Source: VAXT01 sp963698015 (lineage in GTDB: Bacteria > Actinomycetota > Thermoleophilia > Gaiellales > Gaiellaceae). Taken from it: 64,000 nt of DNA. The notes under the pieces were generated by a model. It worked only from the letters and a program-made list of their open reading frames with translations. It was not told the origin of the DNA and searched no databases. The position numbers were made by a program, and so were the translations under genes. The stretch spans positions 1,612,001-1,676,000 of the forward strand of contig OY969109.1 of the NCBI GenBank assembly GCA_963698015.1, given 5' to 3'. The first letter of the stretch is position 1. Each line of letters starts with the position of its first letter. Below are positions 1 to 8,916 of this stretch, piece by piece.

Positions 1-125
1 TTGGAGAGAGCGACTCCCGTTGCGACCGCGAACAGGAGCAGCCCGGCGGCGGCTGCGAGCCGGCCCGCGCTGCGTGCTGCGAAGTCGCCTGGCCCGTGGG
101 CTACGGCCGGGTGCGCCGCGCTCAC
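1..125 (-). CDS. N-terminus of a probable membrane protein (cut by window edge)
   Basis: Reading leftwards from a GTG at 125, the frame stays open to the window edge. It encodes a short polar leader followed by a hydrophobic stretch rich in Ala, Leu and Val at residues 23-41, consistent with a first transmembrane helix. Codon third positions are GC-rich as in neighbouring genes. The start lies only 17 bp from the start of the divergent glycosyltransferase. In polysaccharide loci such a neighbour is often an O-antigen ligase or flippase, but the visible 41 residues cannot show this, so the function is unassigned. Confidence 0.45.
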   Translation of the reverse strand, partial: MSAAHPAVAHGPGDFAARSAGRLAAAAGLLLFAVATGVALS

Positions 126-142
126 ATGTACCCTTCCGCGCC

Positions 143-1300
143 ATGCCGGACGCGAGTCCGCGTCCACGAGTGCTGCTGGTGATCACCCTGGCCGAGGTCG
201 GCGGCGCCCAGTCGTACGTGGCCGCGCTGCTCCCGGCGTTGGCCGAGCGCTACGAGGTGGTGCTCGCAGCACATGGGGAGGGCCCGCTCCGCGAGGCGGC
301 GGCTCGAGCAGGCGTGCGCTTCGTCCCGCTGGAGCACGTGCGGCGGCCGATCAATCCGTTCCGCGATCTCGCCGGTCTCGTCGAGCTGACCCGTCTCCTG
401 CGGCGAGTGCGGCCCCAGATCCTGCACGCGAGCAGCTCGAAGGCCGGAGTCCTCGGGCGTCTCGCTGCCGCGGCGACGCGGGTGCCGATCCGCTTCTTCA
501 CCGTCCACGGCTGGGCCTTCTCCGCGTACTCCGGGCCGGCGGGGCTCCTGTACCGAGTCTCGGACCGGCTGATGGCCCCGCTGACGACCGTCACGATCTG
601 CGTCTCCGAGCAAGAGCTCGCCGACGGGCTCGAGGCCGGCGCGTGCCGCACCGAGAGCAGCGTCGTCATCCACAACGCGGTCGACGTCTCGGCCGCTCCC
701 CGCTCGGGCCACGATCGTCCGACCCCGAGGCTGATCGCGGTCGGGCGGCTCAAGGCTCCGAAGGACTTCCTGACGCTGATCCGCGCGCTGGCCGCCCTCC
801 CCGCGGACGCCTTCGAGGCGCTGATCGTGGGCGACGGCCCGGACCGCGCCGAGGTGGAGGCCGAGGTTCGACGGCTCGGGCTGGAGGGGCGGGTGCAGCT
901 CGCGGGCGAGCGCAGCGACGTCCTCGAGCTCCTCGCGGCGTCGGACGTCTTCGTGCTCTCGAGCCGGTCGGAGGGACTGCCTGTCTCGGTGCTGGAAGCC
1001 ATGGCCGCGGAGCTGCCCGTGGTCGCGTCCGACGTCGGCGGCCTGTCCGAGCTCGTCGTCGACGGCGAGACCGGGGTCCTCGTTCCGCCGGGCGATGCCT
1101 CGGGGCTCGCGGATGCGCTCGGCCGGCTCGTCGTGGATCGCGAGCTGCGCCGGAAGCTCGGCGCCGCCGGCCGCGCTCGCGCGGACGAGCACTTCGACCT
1201 CGCCGCGTTCCGCCTGGCTCACCTCGAGCTTTACCATCGGCAGCTCGAGCTAGCCGGCGCTGTAGCGGAGCCGCCGGTAGAGACCGCGGAGCGGGGGTGA
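143..1300 (+). CDS. GT4-family glycosyltransferase
   Basis: A 385-residue retaining glycosyltransferase with two Rossmann-like domains (GT-B fold). The N-terminal domain opens with the GGAQSYV glycine loop (about residues 14-20), typical of GT4 enzymes. The C-terminal domain has the EGLPVSVLE motif (about 276-284), the E-x7-E signature that binds the nucleotide-sugar donor, followed by a DVGG loop. It probably adds a sugar to a lipid-linked intermediate on the cytoplasmic face. The ATG at 143 was chosen because homology-like sequence begins right after it; longer in-frame starts add only Arg-rich sequence. The 3' end overlaps the convergent deacetylase by 51 bp. The donor sugar cannot be told. 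Confidence 0.85.
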   Translation: MPDASPRPRVLLVITLAEVGGAQSYVAALLPALAERYEVVLAAHGEGPLREAAARAGVRFVPLEHVRRPINPFRDLAGLVELTRLLRRVRPQILHASSSKAGVLGRLAAAATRVPIRFFTVHGWAFSAYSGPAGLLYRVSDRLMAPLTTVTICVSEQELADGLEAGACRTESSVVIHNAVDVSAAPRSGHDRPTPRLIAVGRLKAPKDFLTLIRALAALPADAFEALIVGDGPDRAEVEAEVRRLGLEGRVQLAGERSDVLELLAASDVFVLSSRSEGLPVSVLEAMAAELPVVASDVGGLSELVVDGETGVLVPPGDASGLADALGRLVVDRELRRKLGAAGRARADEHFDLAAFRLAHLELYHRQLELAGAVAEPPVETAERG

Positions 1301-2080
1301 GGAATCGTGGCCCCCGCCGAGCTTCGCTCTGAAGTCGAGCAGGCTGTCCCGCGCATCGACCTGGCGGCGCCGAAGGGCGAACCGGTCGGTCGCGCGGTCG
1401 TTGACGCCGGGCTCGCACGAGACCGCGATCCGGTAGCCGGCCTCGGCGGCGATCCTCGACTCACGCTCGCCGTAGAGCCCCGTCGGATAGGAGAACGCCC
1501 ACACGACCCTCCCGAGGCGGTTCTCGAGCTCCCGCTTCGAGCCCGCGATCTCCTCGCGGGCCGACGCGTCGTCCAGCGCCGGCAGGTTCGGATGGGTCAG
1601 CGAATGGGCCTCGAACCGGAGCGTGCCGTCGCGGTCCAGCTCGACGATGTCGTCCCAGTTCAGGAGCGGAGGCTGCTCGCTGTACCAGGAGAACGACGCC
1701 CTGCCGTCCGTGACGGCAGGAGAGACGAAGACGGTCGCATGAAACCCGCGCTCGGACAGGATCGGTAGGGCGTGCTCGGCGACGTCGAGGAAGCCGTCGT
1801 CGAACGTCATCGCGACCGTGCGCGCCAGAGGCTTGCCCGAGTCGAGGAGGTCGATCGCGGTCAGGACGTCGACGACGCGGTACGCCTCGGAGGCGAGGTA
1901 GTCCATCTGCTCGGCGAACGAATCCGGCGCAACGGCGAGCTCGTCCCGGTCGTGGGAGACGCGGTGGTAGAAGAGGATCCGCAGGCCGCTCGTGTCGAGG
2001 CGCCCTCGTGTCCGCATCAGCCACGCGGCCGACCGGGCCCGCGTGCTGCCGGCCTTGGCCAGGTAGAACGCGGTGTTCAC
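1250..2080 (-). CDS. Polysaccharide deacetylase (NodB/CE4 family)
   Basis: This 276-residue protein carries the CE4 metal-site motifs: TFDDG at residues 92-96 (catalytic base and metal Asp) and HSLTH at 159-163 (two metal His). The family removes N- or O-acetyl groups from polysaccharides or peptidoglycan using a divalent metal. There is no clear signal peptide, so it may act on a cytoplasmic or lipid-linked substrate or use another export route. Translation starts at a GTG that overlaps the upstream acyltransferase stop as GTGA, so the two are coupled. It ends inside the 3' end of the convergent glycosyltransferase gene. Confidence 0.85.
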   Translation of the reverse strand: MNTAFYLAKAGSTRARSAAWLMRTRGRLDTSGLRILFYHRVSHDRDELAVAPDSFAEQMDYLASEAYRVVDVLTAIDLLDSGKPLARTVAMTFDDGFLDVAEHALPILSERGFHATVFVSPAVTDGRASFSWYSEQPPLLNWDDIVELDRDGTLRFEAHSLTHPNLPALDDASAREEIAGSKRELENRLGRVVWAFSYPTGLYGERESRIAAEAGYRIAVSCEPGVNDRATDRFALRRRQVDARDSLLDFRAKLGGGHDSSPPLRGLYRRLRYSAG

Positions 2081-3237
2081 GACCCACTCCCGAAGTGGAG
2101 GAGTCGCCTGGCCGGCGCCAGCCCCTCGTAGTAGAACCGGCGAATCGTGGGCGACCGCTTGACGAACCGGCGCAGCCGCACGCTGTTCAGGCGCCCGGAG
2201 ACGACGACCTTGCCCGCCACGCTCTCAGCCAGGCCCAGTCCCTCGTGGAGCGGCTCCGTCCGGTCGGTGAGCTCCATCTTGTAGCGCTCCATGCCGCCGA
2301 AGAACTCGACCCGCGTCGCGCCCTCGCCGAAAGCGTTGGCCAGGGTGTCGTACCGGTTCACGAGCCCGGGGGACAGGCGCTGGAGATCGGGGTCGAAGGC
2401 CAGCCGGTGGCAGCACATCGTTCTCTCGAGCGCGAAGTAGTAGGCGAAGGCGATCGGCCGCCCGTCGAGCTTGAGGGTCACGATCCGGGGCACGTCGAGC
2501 TCGGCCATGGCCGCCGTCGCCTCACGGTGGAACTGCTTTCCTCTCTCGCTTCCGAAGGCGGAGCGATCGGGCCTGCCCTGCCAGCGCAGCGCATGCAGCT
2601 CGAACGCCTCTTCGAGAGCGGGCGCGAGCTCCTCGGCGGTGCGCGCGACGGTCGTCTCGATCGTTCCCAGCTTGGCGAGCTGGCGCATCCGCCGGCGGTG
2701 GAGCGCGCGCTGGTTCGACGAGAGCCGCGTCGCGTAGTAGGTGTCCCAGTCGAGCCCGTCGAGCTCGAGCACCGGAGCCTCGGCGCGAACGATCAGCTGA
2801 AGGCGCGAGTGGCCGAGAGCCTCGGTCAGCTGGCTCGAGCCGGGGAGGCCGTGGAAGTCCGCGTAGTCGTGCTTCGTCGCCGCCGCCCGCTCGGCGAGTG
2901 CAGCGCCGACTCCCGCTCGCTCTCCGTCCGCGATCAGCAGGTCGGCGAGCGTCACTTGCTCCGCGCCCAGGAACGTCAGCACGGCGACTCCGCGGCGACG
3001 CTGAACGCAGAGCGGCAGGGCGCCCACGAGCCTGTCCCCCCGGTAGGCGACGTGGACGGCCAGCTCGCTGCCCTCGTTGAAGTGCCGCCACCAGGCGAGG
3101 AGCCAGGCGTGCAGGAGGTGCGGGCTCGGTCGTGGCATCGCACGGACGAGGCCGTCCCACGAGTCGCCGAGCGCGGCGAACGCTTCCTCCGTCGAAATCG
3201 TCTCGAATGTCACCCCGGGTGGAGCGGACAGGCTCAC
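2077..3237 (-). CDS. FemAB/BioF2-like GNAT acyltransferase
   Basis: A 386-residue protein with the tandem-GNAT look of the PF13480-type acetyltransferase family found in exopolysaccharide loci. Supporting stretches are HLLHAWLLAWW near the N-terminus, FELHALRWQ in the middle, and RPIAFAYYFALERTM with LSPGLVNRYDTLANAF in the C-terminal GNAT half. It probably acylates an amino sugar or transfers an aminoacyl group during surface polymer assembly. The GTG at 3237 was chosen because it overlaps the upstream kinase stop as GTGA; its own stop overlaps the deacetylase start the same way, so three genes are translationally chained. A much longer upstream frame exists but runs through the kinase gene. 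Confidence 0.75.
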   Translation of the reverse strand: MSLSAPPGVTFETISTEEAFAALGDSWDGLVRAMPRPSPHLLHAWLLAWWRHFNEGSELAVHVAYRGDRLVGALPLCVQRRRGVAVLTFLGAEQVTLADLLIADGERAGVGAALAERAAATKHDYADFHGLPGSSQLTEALGHSRLQLIVRAEAPVLELDGLDWDTYYATRLSSNQRALHRRRMRQLAKLGTIETTVARTAEELAPALEEAFELHALRWQGRPDRSAFGSERGKQFHREATAAMAELDVPRIVTLKLDGRPIAFAYYFALERTMCCHRLAFDPDLQRLSPGLVNRYDTLANAFGEGATRVEFFGGMERYKMELTDRTEPLHEGLGLAESVAGKVVVSGRLNSVRLRRFVKRSPTIRRFYYEGLAPARRLLHFGSGS

Positions 3238-3788
3238 GTCAATAGAGATTCCCCGAGCGGGGCTCGATGAGCCTTCACGTCCGCGAGAAATCTCTGCACG
3301 TCCTCCTCGCTGCGCAGGATCGCGACCTGCTGACGTTGCTCGCGCCGCTCGAGGTCGGCGAGGAGTGCGGGCCGGACGACCCTCCGATACTCCCGGAGGA
3401 ACCTGAGGAACCGGGGGAATGCCCGGTAGAACGGCGCCGGCTTGCAATCGGCGGGCATCTCCGGGCCGTCGGAGGAACCCAGCCTGCGCCTGATGACGCG
3501 CCAGATGCACATGAGCGGCGAGGCGTCGACGAAGACGATCGTGTCCGCGGCGTCGAGCCAGAGATCCGGCTTGATCCTCCCCTCCTGGATGCCGTCCGCG
3601 ATCCAGGAGTCGCGCTCGAGCTCGCGCAGCTGGACCGCGTGCCACTCCGGATCCGGTGTGGCGACCCAGCCGGGCTTCCAGTACAGACGGTCGAGGTGGA
3701 TGACCGGCAGGTCGAGGATCTCGGCGAGCTGCCGGCCGAGCCAGGACTTGCCCGCGCCCGCCGGACCGAGGAGTGCAATGCGCCGCAT
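3234..3788 (-). CDS. P-loop kinase related to adenylate kinase / FlaR-type topology modulation protein
   Basis: A 184-residue P-loop NTPase with Walker A GPAGAGKS at residues 8-15, followed by the HLDRLYWKPGW segment common in small adenylate-kinase-like proteins annotated as topology modulation or FlaR. It is first in a minus-strand unit with the acyltransferase and deacetylase, coupled by a GTGA overlap. The small-molecule substrate is unknown. Its location suggests a role in nucleotide-sugar or polymer metabolism, but that is inference from context. Its start is about 100 bp from the divergent sugar transferase, leaving room for promoters in both directions. Confidence 0.7.
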   Translation of the reverse strand: MRRIALLGPAGAGKSWLGRQLAEILDLPVIHLDRLYWKPGWVATPDPEWHAVQLRELERDSWIADGIQEGRIKPDLWLDAADTIVFVDASPLMCIWRVIRRRLGSSDGPEMPADCKPAPFYRAFPRFLRFLREYRRVVRPALLADLERREQRQQVAILRSEEDVQRFLADVKAHRAPLGESLLT

Positions 3789-3887
3789 AGCACAAGGATG
3801 GAACTCGGGCCGCCGCAGGGCAAGGGCTCATCGCCCAGGCACTTGGGTATATCAGTCCATGGAGAGAGGAGGGACTTGGCAACGCGG

Positions 3888-5282
3888 ATGCACGATCCGG
3901 GGGGATTGGCGGTTCCATCGACCCCTGGTCCGCTCGGGTCTTCGATCCCGACTCTGGCCGGGCGGATCGACGCCAGAGGCGTGGCAGAGATCGGGCGGGC
4001 GGCCACGATTCTGGTTCCCGTCCTCGCTCTGACCGACGCGCAGCTCTCGTCGATCACGGCGAGCCTGGTCGTCTCCTCGGTGATCGTGGCCGTGTGGTTC
4101 TTCACGCTACGGAATGCGTACGGCGCGGTCCCGTTCACCCTGGGCGCCGCAGTTCCGGCGAGCGTGGGGACGCTGACCGGCCTGGTCGCCATCTCGGCCG
4201 TCAACTTCTGGATCCCGTTGCCGGGAGCCGAGCTAAGTCTTCCGACCCTCGCGCTGATGGCGATCTCGGTCTTCGCCCTCTCCACGCTCTGGGAAGCCGC
4301 CTGGCGCCGCCAGTTCGCCGCCAAACGGCGTGTGCTCGTGGTCGGGACGGGCGCCTGGGCGAGAGACCTCTCCGACAGCGCCGAGCACGCATCGGACGTC
4401 CCGTTCCGGGTCGTGGGCATCGTCGATGACTCCGCGAGGAGCGAGACGGACGCCGGCGTGCCCGTCCTCGGGAAGGTCGCCGACCTCTCGGAGATCGTCG
4501 AGGCGCAGCGCCCGGACCTGATCGTCCTCACCGAGGGCACGAGCTCCGGCCGCGCGCTGGAATCGCTGCTCGACGTCGCCTCCAGCGGCTTCAAGGTCGT
4601 CGGTGTAACGCACTTCTTCGAGCACGTGTTCGGCTGGGTTCCGCTCCGGCACCTGACGTCTGGGTGGTTCATGAGCATCCTGCACCTTCACCAGCGGACG
4701 TACAGCCGCTTCGCGAAACGCGCGCTCGATATCGCCGGCGCCTGCGTGGGGATGCTGCTCGCGGCGCCGCTCGTGCCGTTCATCGTCCTCCTGGTGCGCC
4801 GAACCCCCGGTCCGGTGATCTATCGGCAGGTGCGGGTCGGAGAGAGCGGCGAGCTCTTCACGATGTACAAGTTCCGGACGATGGACGAGGCCGCCGAGGC
4901 GCCCGGCATGCCCGTCTACGCGGAGGAGAACGACCCTCGGGTGACGCATTCGGGCCGCTTCCTCCGGCGGACGCATCTCGACGAGTTGCCGCAGCTCTGG
5001 AACGTGCTCAAGGGCGAGATGTCGATCGTCGGCCCTCGCCCCGAGCGGCCGGAGTTCGTCCGGATGCTGGAGACGACGGTTCCCTTCCAGGCCCGCCGCG
5101 TGTTGATCAAGCCGGGCATCACGGGCTGGGCGCAGCTGCGCTGCGACTACGCGTCCGACTCCGAGAGCGCCGCCGACCGGCTCTCCTACGACCTCTGGTA
5201 CCTGCGGCACCGGAACCTCACGGTCGACCTGGCGATCTGCGCGAAGACGTTTTCCGCCTTGCTCTTCCATCCAGGACGCTGA
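3888..5282 (+). CDS. Exopolysaccharide polyprenyl glycosylphosphotransferase (WbaP/CpsE type)
   Basis: A 464-residue initiating sugar transferase that moves a sugar-1-phosphate from a nucleotide sugar to undecaprenyl phosphate at the inner membrane. The N-terminal half has about four hydrophobic helices, then a nucleotide-binding-like domain beginning RVLVVGTGAWARDL. The C-terminal bac_transf domain (about residue 275 onward) shows KRALDIAGACVGM, the YKFRTM motif, RRTHLDELPQLWNVLKGEMS and VGPRPERPEF, all family signatures. ATG 3888 lies 15 nt after an AGGAGG (3867-3872). A TTG at 3876 is the alternative but sits very close to that site. It is probably the first committed step of the adjacent polymer pathway. 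Confidence 0.85.
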   Translation: MHDPGGLAVPSTPGPLGSSIPTLAGRIDARGVAEIGRAATILVPVLALTDAQLSSITASLVVSSVIVAVWFFTLRNAYGAVPFTLGAAVPASVGTLTGLVAISAVNFWIPLPGAELSLPTLALMAISVFALSTLWEAAWRRQFAAKRRVLVVGTGAWARDLSDSAEHASDVPFRVVGIVDDSARSETDAGVPVLGKVADLSEIVEAQRPDLIVLTEGTSSGRALESLLDVASSGFKVVGVTHFFEHVFGWVPLRHLTSGWFMSILHLHQRTYSRFAKRALDIAGACVGMLLAAPLVPFIVLLVRRTPGPVIYRQVRVGESGELFTMYKFRTMDEAAEAPGMPVYAEENDPRVTHSGRFLRRTHLDELPQLWNVLKGEMSIVGPRPERPEFVRMLETTVPFQARRVLIKPGITGWAQLRCDYASDSESAADRLSYDLWYLRHRNLTVDLAICAKTFSALLFHPGR

Positions 5283-5321
5283 GCCGGCCGCAGTCCGCGG
5301 TAAGCTCCGGCCCTGCGGTCC

Positions 5322-5594
5322 ATGGCTGGGAAACGAAACCCCGAGCAGCCGTCCGTGCCCAGGACGGCCTACTTCGATGCGGAGGGCAACCGCACCGAGG
5401 ACCCTGCGCGGGCCGTGCGGGGCGAGATTCACGAGCAGGACGCGGACGGGCGTCGCACGAGGCGCACCTGGTTCTTCCTCGAGGAGGTGGAGATCAAGTG
5501 GCTCCCGGTGAGCGAGAGCGCGTTTCTGCTCTGGGTCCTCCTCGGGCTGCTGCTGACCTGGGTGCTGATCGGACTCGTGTTCGGGCTGATCTAG
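5322..5594 (+). CDS. Small single-pass membrane protein of unknown function
   Basis: This 90-residue protein has a charged, proline-containing N-terminus of about 65 residues and one strongly hydrophobic C-terminal helix (LLWVLLGLLLTWVLIGLVFG). The arrangement suggests a C-tail-anchored protein with its soluble part in the cytoplasm. It starts 39 bp after the sugar transferase and may be co-transcribed with it. GC-rich third positions and a clean ATG support a real gene. I do not recognise a family. Confidence 0.6.
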   Translation: MAGKRNPEQPSVPRTAYFDAEGNRTEDPARAVRGEIHEQDADGRRTRRTWFFLEEVEIKWLPVSESAFLLWVLLGLLLTWVLIGLVFGLI

Positions 5595-5674
5595 GTCTTC
5601 CTGCCTAGCGCCTACTAGAAGGTTCGCTCGGCCGGTGCAACAATCTCGCCCTGAGCGATCTGCCTTCGAATCCC

Positions 5675-6649
5675 GTGGCTCCTGCGGCCTCCGGGGCCGA
5701 GCAGATGCTCCATGCGGCCCCGTACGCGAGCTGGGGACGGCGCGCGGTCGGGTACACGCTCGACCTGTTGATCGTCGTAGTTGCCCTCATGCTCGTGCTC
5801 GTGGCGCTGATTGTCCCGGCGAGGGTGGGGGGCGGAGCGGCGGAGGGCGCGGCCGTCGCGCTGATGCTGGTGCTCGTCTTCCTCGGCCCGGCGGCCTATT
5901 ACGTCTACTTCGTCGGTAACGAACGCGGCCAGACGTACGGGCGACGGGCGCTCGGTATCCAGGTGCGAGACGCCGAGACGCACGGCCCGATCGGCTACGG
6001 GCGGTCCTTCGGGCGCTACGCGATCGTCTTCGTTTTTGGGTTGCTCACCTTCCCTCTGATCTTCGACTACCTCTGGCCGTTGTGGGATGGAATGAACCAG
6101 ACCCTGCACGACAAGATGGTCGGGAGCGTCGTGCTCGACATTCGGCCCGGAGTCGAAGAGCGTCCCCGCACGGAACTTGCCTTGCGCAGGGGTTGGTCGG
6201 TAGGGCGTGCCGCGGTCGTCGTGATCGGTGCGCTCGTCGGAGCCGCGGTCGTCGGCCGGCTCGGCAGTGCAATCAACCACTCCCTGACGTATTCGGTCAT
6301 CGACGGAGTTGTGTTCATCTGCGGAGCGGTCGGCGGCGCAGCCCTCGGCGCGGCGGTCGGCTTCGCGGTCTTCGGATGGAGACTCGCCCTGCGCGGAGCA
6401 TTCGTTGTGCTAGGCCCGGCCGCCCTGGGCGCTCTCGCTCTGGGCGGGCTCATGGTCGTCGGCAACCGGGAGGACGTCCGCTCCGGAGACGAGTACGCGG
6501 CCACATTCTCCGACCAGTGGATGTTCGCCGTCGGCGCGATGATGGGCGCGGCGGTCGGCGCGTTCATCGGCGGCCTGATCTTCTTGATTTGGGCCTCGCG
6601 CCTGGTGCGCAAGCCCGAAGCGCCTGTGGGCGGCGCGGCGCCCGCGTAG
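5675..6649 (+). CDS. RDD-family membrane protein
   Basis: A 324-residue integral membrane protein whose first half matches RDD proteins: ASWGRRAVGYTLDLLIVV (Arg and the first Asp), a second hydrophobic helix, then GQTYGRRALGIQVRD and a second-half D in LHDKMVGSVVL. The second half adds several glycine- and alanine-rich helices and an acidic loop, an extension beyond the usual 150-180-residue RDD unit. The GTG at 5675 gives the listed start; ATG 5705 is also possible. RDD proteins have been linked to transport and stress, but the role here is unknown. Confidence 0.7.
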   Translation: MAPAASGAEQMLHAAPYASWGRRAVGYTLDLLIVVVALMLVLVALIVPARVGGGAAEGAAVALMLVLVFLGPAAYYVYFVGNERGQTYGRRALGIQVRDAETHGPIGYGRSFGRYAIVFVFGLLTFPLIFDYLWPLWDGMNQTLHDKMVGSVVLDIRPGVEERPRTELALRRGWSVGRAAVVVIGALVGAAVVGRLGSAINHSLTYSVIDGVVFICGAVGGAALGAAVGFAVFGWRLALRGAFVVLGPAALGALALGGLMVVGNREDVRSGDEYAATFSDQWMFAVGAMMGAAVGAFIGGLIFLIWASRLVRKPEAPVGGAAPA

Positions 6650-6652
6650 CCG

Positions 6653-7075
6653 CTACGTGTTCGGCGGCGGCGCGTCCGGGTAGCGCGGAAGGCCGTCGTC
6701 CGGAAGCTCGTCCCACGGGGCACGCGAGTCGACGTACGAGTGCCGTGAGGGGCGCACCTGCGGATCGCCGTCGAGCGCGCCGAGCCTGACGGACGCCATC
6801 TCGCCTTCGGGCCAGGCGCCGCCGAACAGGCTCGAGCCGCACTGCGAGCAGAACGCCTTGACCCGGCCGCCGTCCGGTGGCGCGAAGACGCGGATCAGCT
6901 CCTCGCCCTGAAGCACGTGCACCTGCTTCATCGGGACATGGCCCACGGTCAGCCCGAACGCGCCCGACTGCTTGCGGCAGCGCGAGCAGTGGCAGTGGAT
7001 CGCGCGCGTGAATGGAAGGTCCACCTCGAACCGCACGCCTCCGCAGAGGCAGCTGCCGCCGACCGTCTCGGCCAT
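6653..7075 (-). CDS. GFA/CENP-V domain zinc protein
   Basis: A 140-residue GFA-family protein (formerly DUF636). Zinc-binding cysteines are visible in GSCLCGGVRFEV near the N-terminus, in CHCSRCRK, and in FCSQCGSSLF. The family is named after glutathione-dependent formaldehyde-activating enzyme, but most members have no proven activity. Its stop lies 3 bp from the convergent RDD gene stop. The start ATG is 26 bp from the divergent EamA transporter start. No substrate can be assigned. Confidence 0.8.
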   Translation of the reverse strand: MAETVGGSCLCGGVRFEVDLPFTRAIHCHCSRCRKQSGAFGLTVGHVPMKQVHVLQGEELIRVFAPPDGGRVKAFCSQCGSSLFGGAWPEGEMASVRLGALDGDPQVRPSRHSYVDSRAPWDELPDDGLPRYPDAPPPNT

Positions 7076-7101
7076 GCCCCGAGTCTACGTAGGCTCAAGG
7101 G

Positions 7102-8013
7102 GTGCGGCGCGCGCTCACTGAGAAACCGGCTCTCGGAGTGCTCATCGGTGCGTTCCTCATCGCGTTCTCCGGGATCCTGTTCCGCAAGTCGCACGTGTCG
7201 CCGGCAACCGGCGCGTTCTTCCGCTGCTTCTGGGCGCTGCCGTTCCTGCTCGCGCTGGCGATCTGGGAGGACGGGCGGGTCGGCCGGCGCCCGCGGCACG
7301 TTCGTCGAGCCGCTTATCTCGCCGGTGCGTTCTTCGCCGCCGACCTGATCCTCTGGCACTACTCGATCGAGTACGTCGGCGCCGGCCTCGCGACGGTGCT
7401 CGGCAACACGCAGGTCGTCCTCGTCGGGCTGCTCGCATGGGCTCTTTTCGGAGAACGTCCCGCCCGGAACGCGCTGTACGCGATCCCGGTCGCGATGCTC
7501 GGGATCCTGCTCATCTCGGGCGTGCTCGAGAACGGCGCCTACGGGAGCAACCCGCAGCTCGGCGCGATCTACGGGCTCCTCACGGGCATCGCCTACTCGG
7601 GCTTCCTGCTCGCGATGCGCCGCGGCTCCGAGGAACGCGGCCGCGTCGCCGGGCCGCTCTACGACGCGACCCTGGCCAGCGCGATCTGCATCGTGCCGAT
7701 CGGCCTCGTGATCGGGAACCTCGACTTCACCCCCTCGCTCGAAGCCACGGGCTGGCTGATCCTGCTCGCGCTCAGCTCTCAGGTCGTGGGCTGGCTCCTG
7801 ATCACGGTCTCGCTCGGACGGCTGCCCACCGCGCGCACCTCGGTGCTCTTGACGCTCCAGCCGCTACTCGCGGTCTTCTTCGCCGCGCTGATCGTCGACG
7901 AGCGGCCCTCGCCGCTCCAACTGGTCGGCGCCGGCGCGATCCTCGCGGGCCTCCTGATCGCCTCGGCGGGCAGGCGTCAACGAGCCCCCCTCGAGACCGT
8001 GCCCGAGCACTGA
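7102..8013 (+). CDS. EamA-type DMT-superfamily transporter
   Basis: A 303-residue membrane protein with about ten hydrophobic helices arranged as two EamA repeats. Family features include LIGAFLIAFSGILFRKS at the N-terminus, LWHYSIEYVGAGLATVLGN in the first repeat and SLGRLPTARTSVLLTLQPLL in the second. DMT transporters export amino acids, nucleotides or other metabolites. The substrate cannot be inferred here. The start is a GTG, divergent from the GFA gene; its stop is 6 bp from the convergent SPFH gene stop. Confidence 0.8.
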   Translation: MRRALTEKPALGVLIGAFLIAFSGILFRKSHVSPATGAFFRCFWALPFLLALAIWEDGRVGRRPRHVRRAAYLAGAFFAADLILWHYSIEYVGAGLATVLGNTQVVLVGLLAWALFGERPARNALYAIPVAMLGILLISGVLENGAYGSNPQLGAIYGLLTGIAYSGFLLAMRRGSEERGRVAGPLYDATLASAICIVPIGLVIGNLDFTPSLEATGWLILLALSSQVVGWLLITVSLGRLPTARTSVLLTLQPLLAVFFAALIVDERPSPLQLVGAGAILAGLLIASAGRRQRAPLETVPEH

Positions 8014-8019
8014 CCGGCT

Positions 8020-8907
8020 TTACTTCTCGGTCTTCGGGCTCTCCCCGCCGGGCAGCGCCTCACCGAGCTGGCCGAGTGCCTTCGTGAACTCGCTCGGGAT
8101 GATCCAGACCTTGTTCGACTCGCCCTGCGCGATCTGCGGCAGCACCTGCAGGTACTGGTACGCGAGCAGCTTCGGGTCGGCATCGCCTGCATGGATCGCC
8201 TGGAAGACGGTCCCGATCGCCTCCGCCTGTCCCTGCGCCCCGAGGATCGTCGCCTGGCGCTGACCCTCGGCGCGCAGGATCGCGCTCTGCTTCTCGCCCT
8301 CCGCCTCGAGGATCTGCGACTGCTTCACGCCCTCTGCGTTGAGGATCGTTGCTCGCTTGTCACGCTCGGCCCGCATCTGCTTCTCCATCGAGTCCTGGAT
8401 CGAGGCCGGCGGGTCGATCGCCTTCAGCTCGACGCGGTTCACGCGGATGCCCCACTTGCCGGTCGCCTCGTCGAGGACGCCCCGCAGCTGCTGGTTGATC
8501 TGGTCGCGTGACGTCAGCGTTGCCTCGAGGTCGAGTCCCCCGATCACGTTTCGCAGCGTGGTGACCGTGAGCTGCTCGATCGCCCGAATGTAGTTGTTGA
8601 TCTCGTATGTGGCCGCCTTCGGCTCGGTCACCTGGAAATAGATCACCGTATCGATCGAGACGACGACGTTGTCCTCGGTGATCACCGGCTGTGGCTGGAA
8701 GGAGACGACCTGCTCCCGCAGGTCGATCACTTCGCGGATCCGGTCGACGAACGGCACCACGATCGTCAGGCCGGCGTTCAGCGTGCGCGAGTAGCGGCCG
8801 AACCGCTCGACGACGCCCGCGCGGGCCTGCGGCACGACGCGAATCGTGCGCGCGAGGGTGAGCACGACGAGGGCCAGGACGACCAGGAGCACGATCAGCT
8901 CGATCAC
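8020..8907 (-). CDS. SPFH/band 7 protein (stomatin/QmcA-like)
   Basis: This 295-residue protein has one N-terminal membrane helix followed by a band 7 domain. Diagnostic segments are VVPQARAGVVERFGRYSRTL, VISIDTVIYFQVTEP-like strands, and an Ala/Glu-rich coiled coil (residues about 170-240) with KRATILNAEG and repeated EAEGEKQSAIL units. Such proteins form large membrane-surface assemblies and are linked to membrane microdomains and quality control. It lies 9 bp downstream of an NfeD-like gene; NfeD-stomatin pairing is a well-known conserved operon. Confidence 0.88.
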   Translation of the reverse strand: MIELIVLLVVLALVVLTLARTIRVVPQARAGVVERFGRYSRTLNAGLTIVVPFVDRIREVIDLREQVVSFQPQPVITEDNVVVSIDTVIYFQVTEPKAATYEINNYIRAIEQLTVTTLRNVIGGLDLEATLTSRDQINQQLRGVLDEATGKWGIRVNRVELKAIDPPASIQDSMEKQMRAERDKRATILNAEGVKQSQILEAEGEKQSAILRAEGQRQATILGAQGQAEAIGTVFQAIHAGDADPKLLAYQYLQVLPQIAQGESNKVWIIPSEFTKALGQLGEALPGGESPKTEK

Positions 8908-8916
8908 GAAGACCTC

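Noticed and set aside
2008..3270. A long plus-strand reading frame opposite the FemAB-like gene
   Set aside because: It mirrors the GC-rich third positions of the minus-strand gene and has no domain; a shadow.
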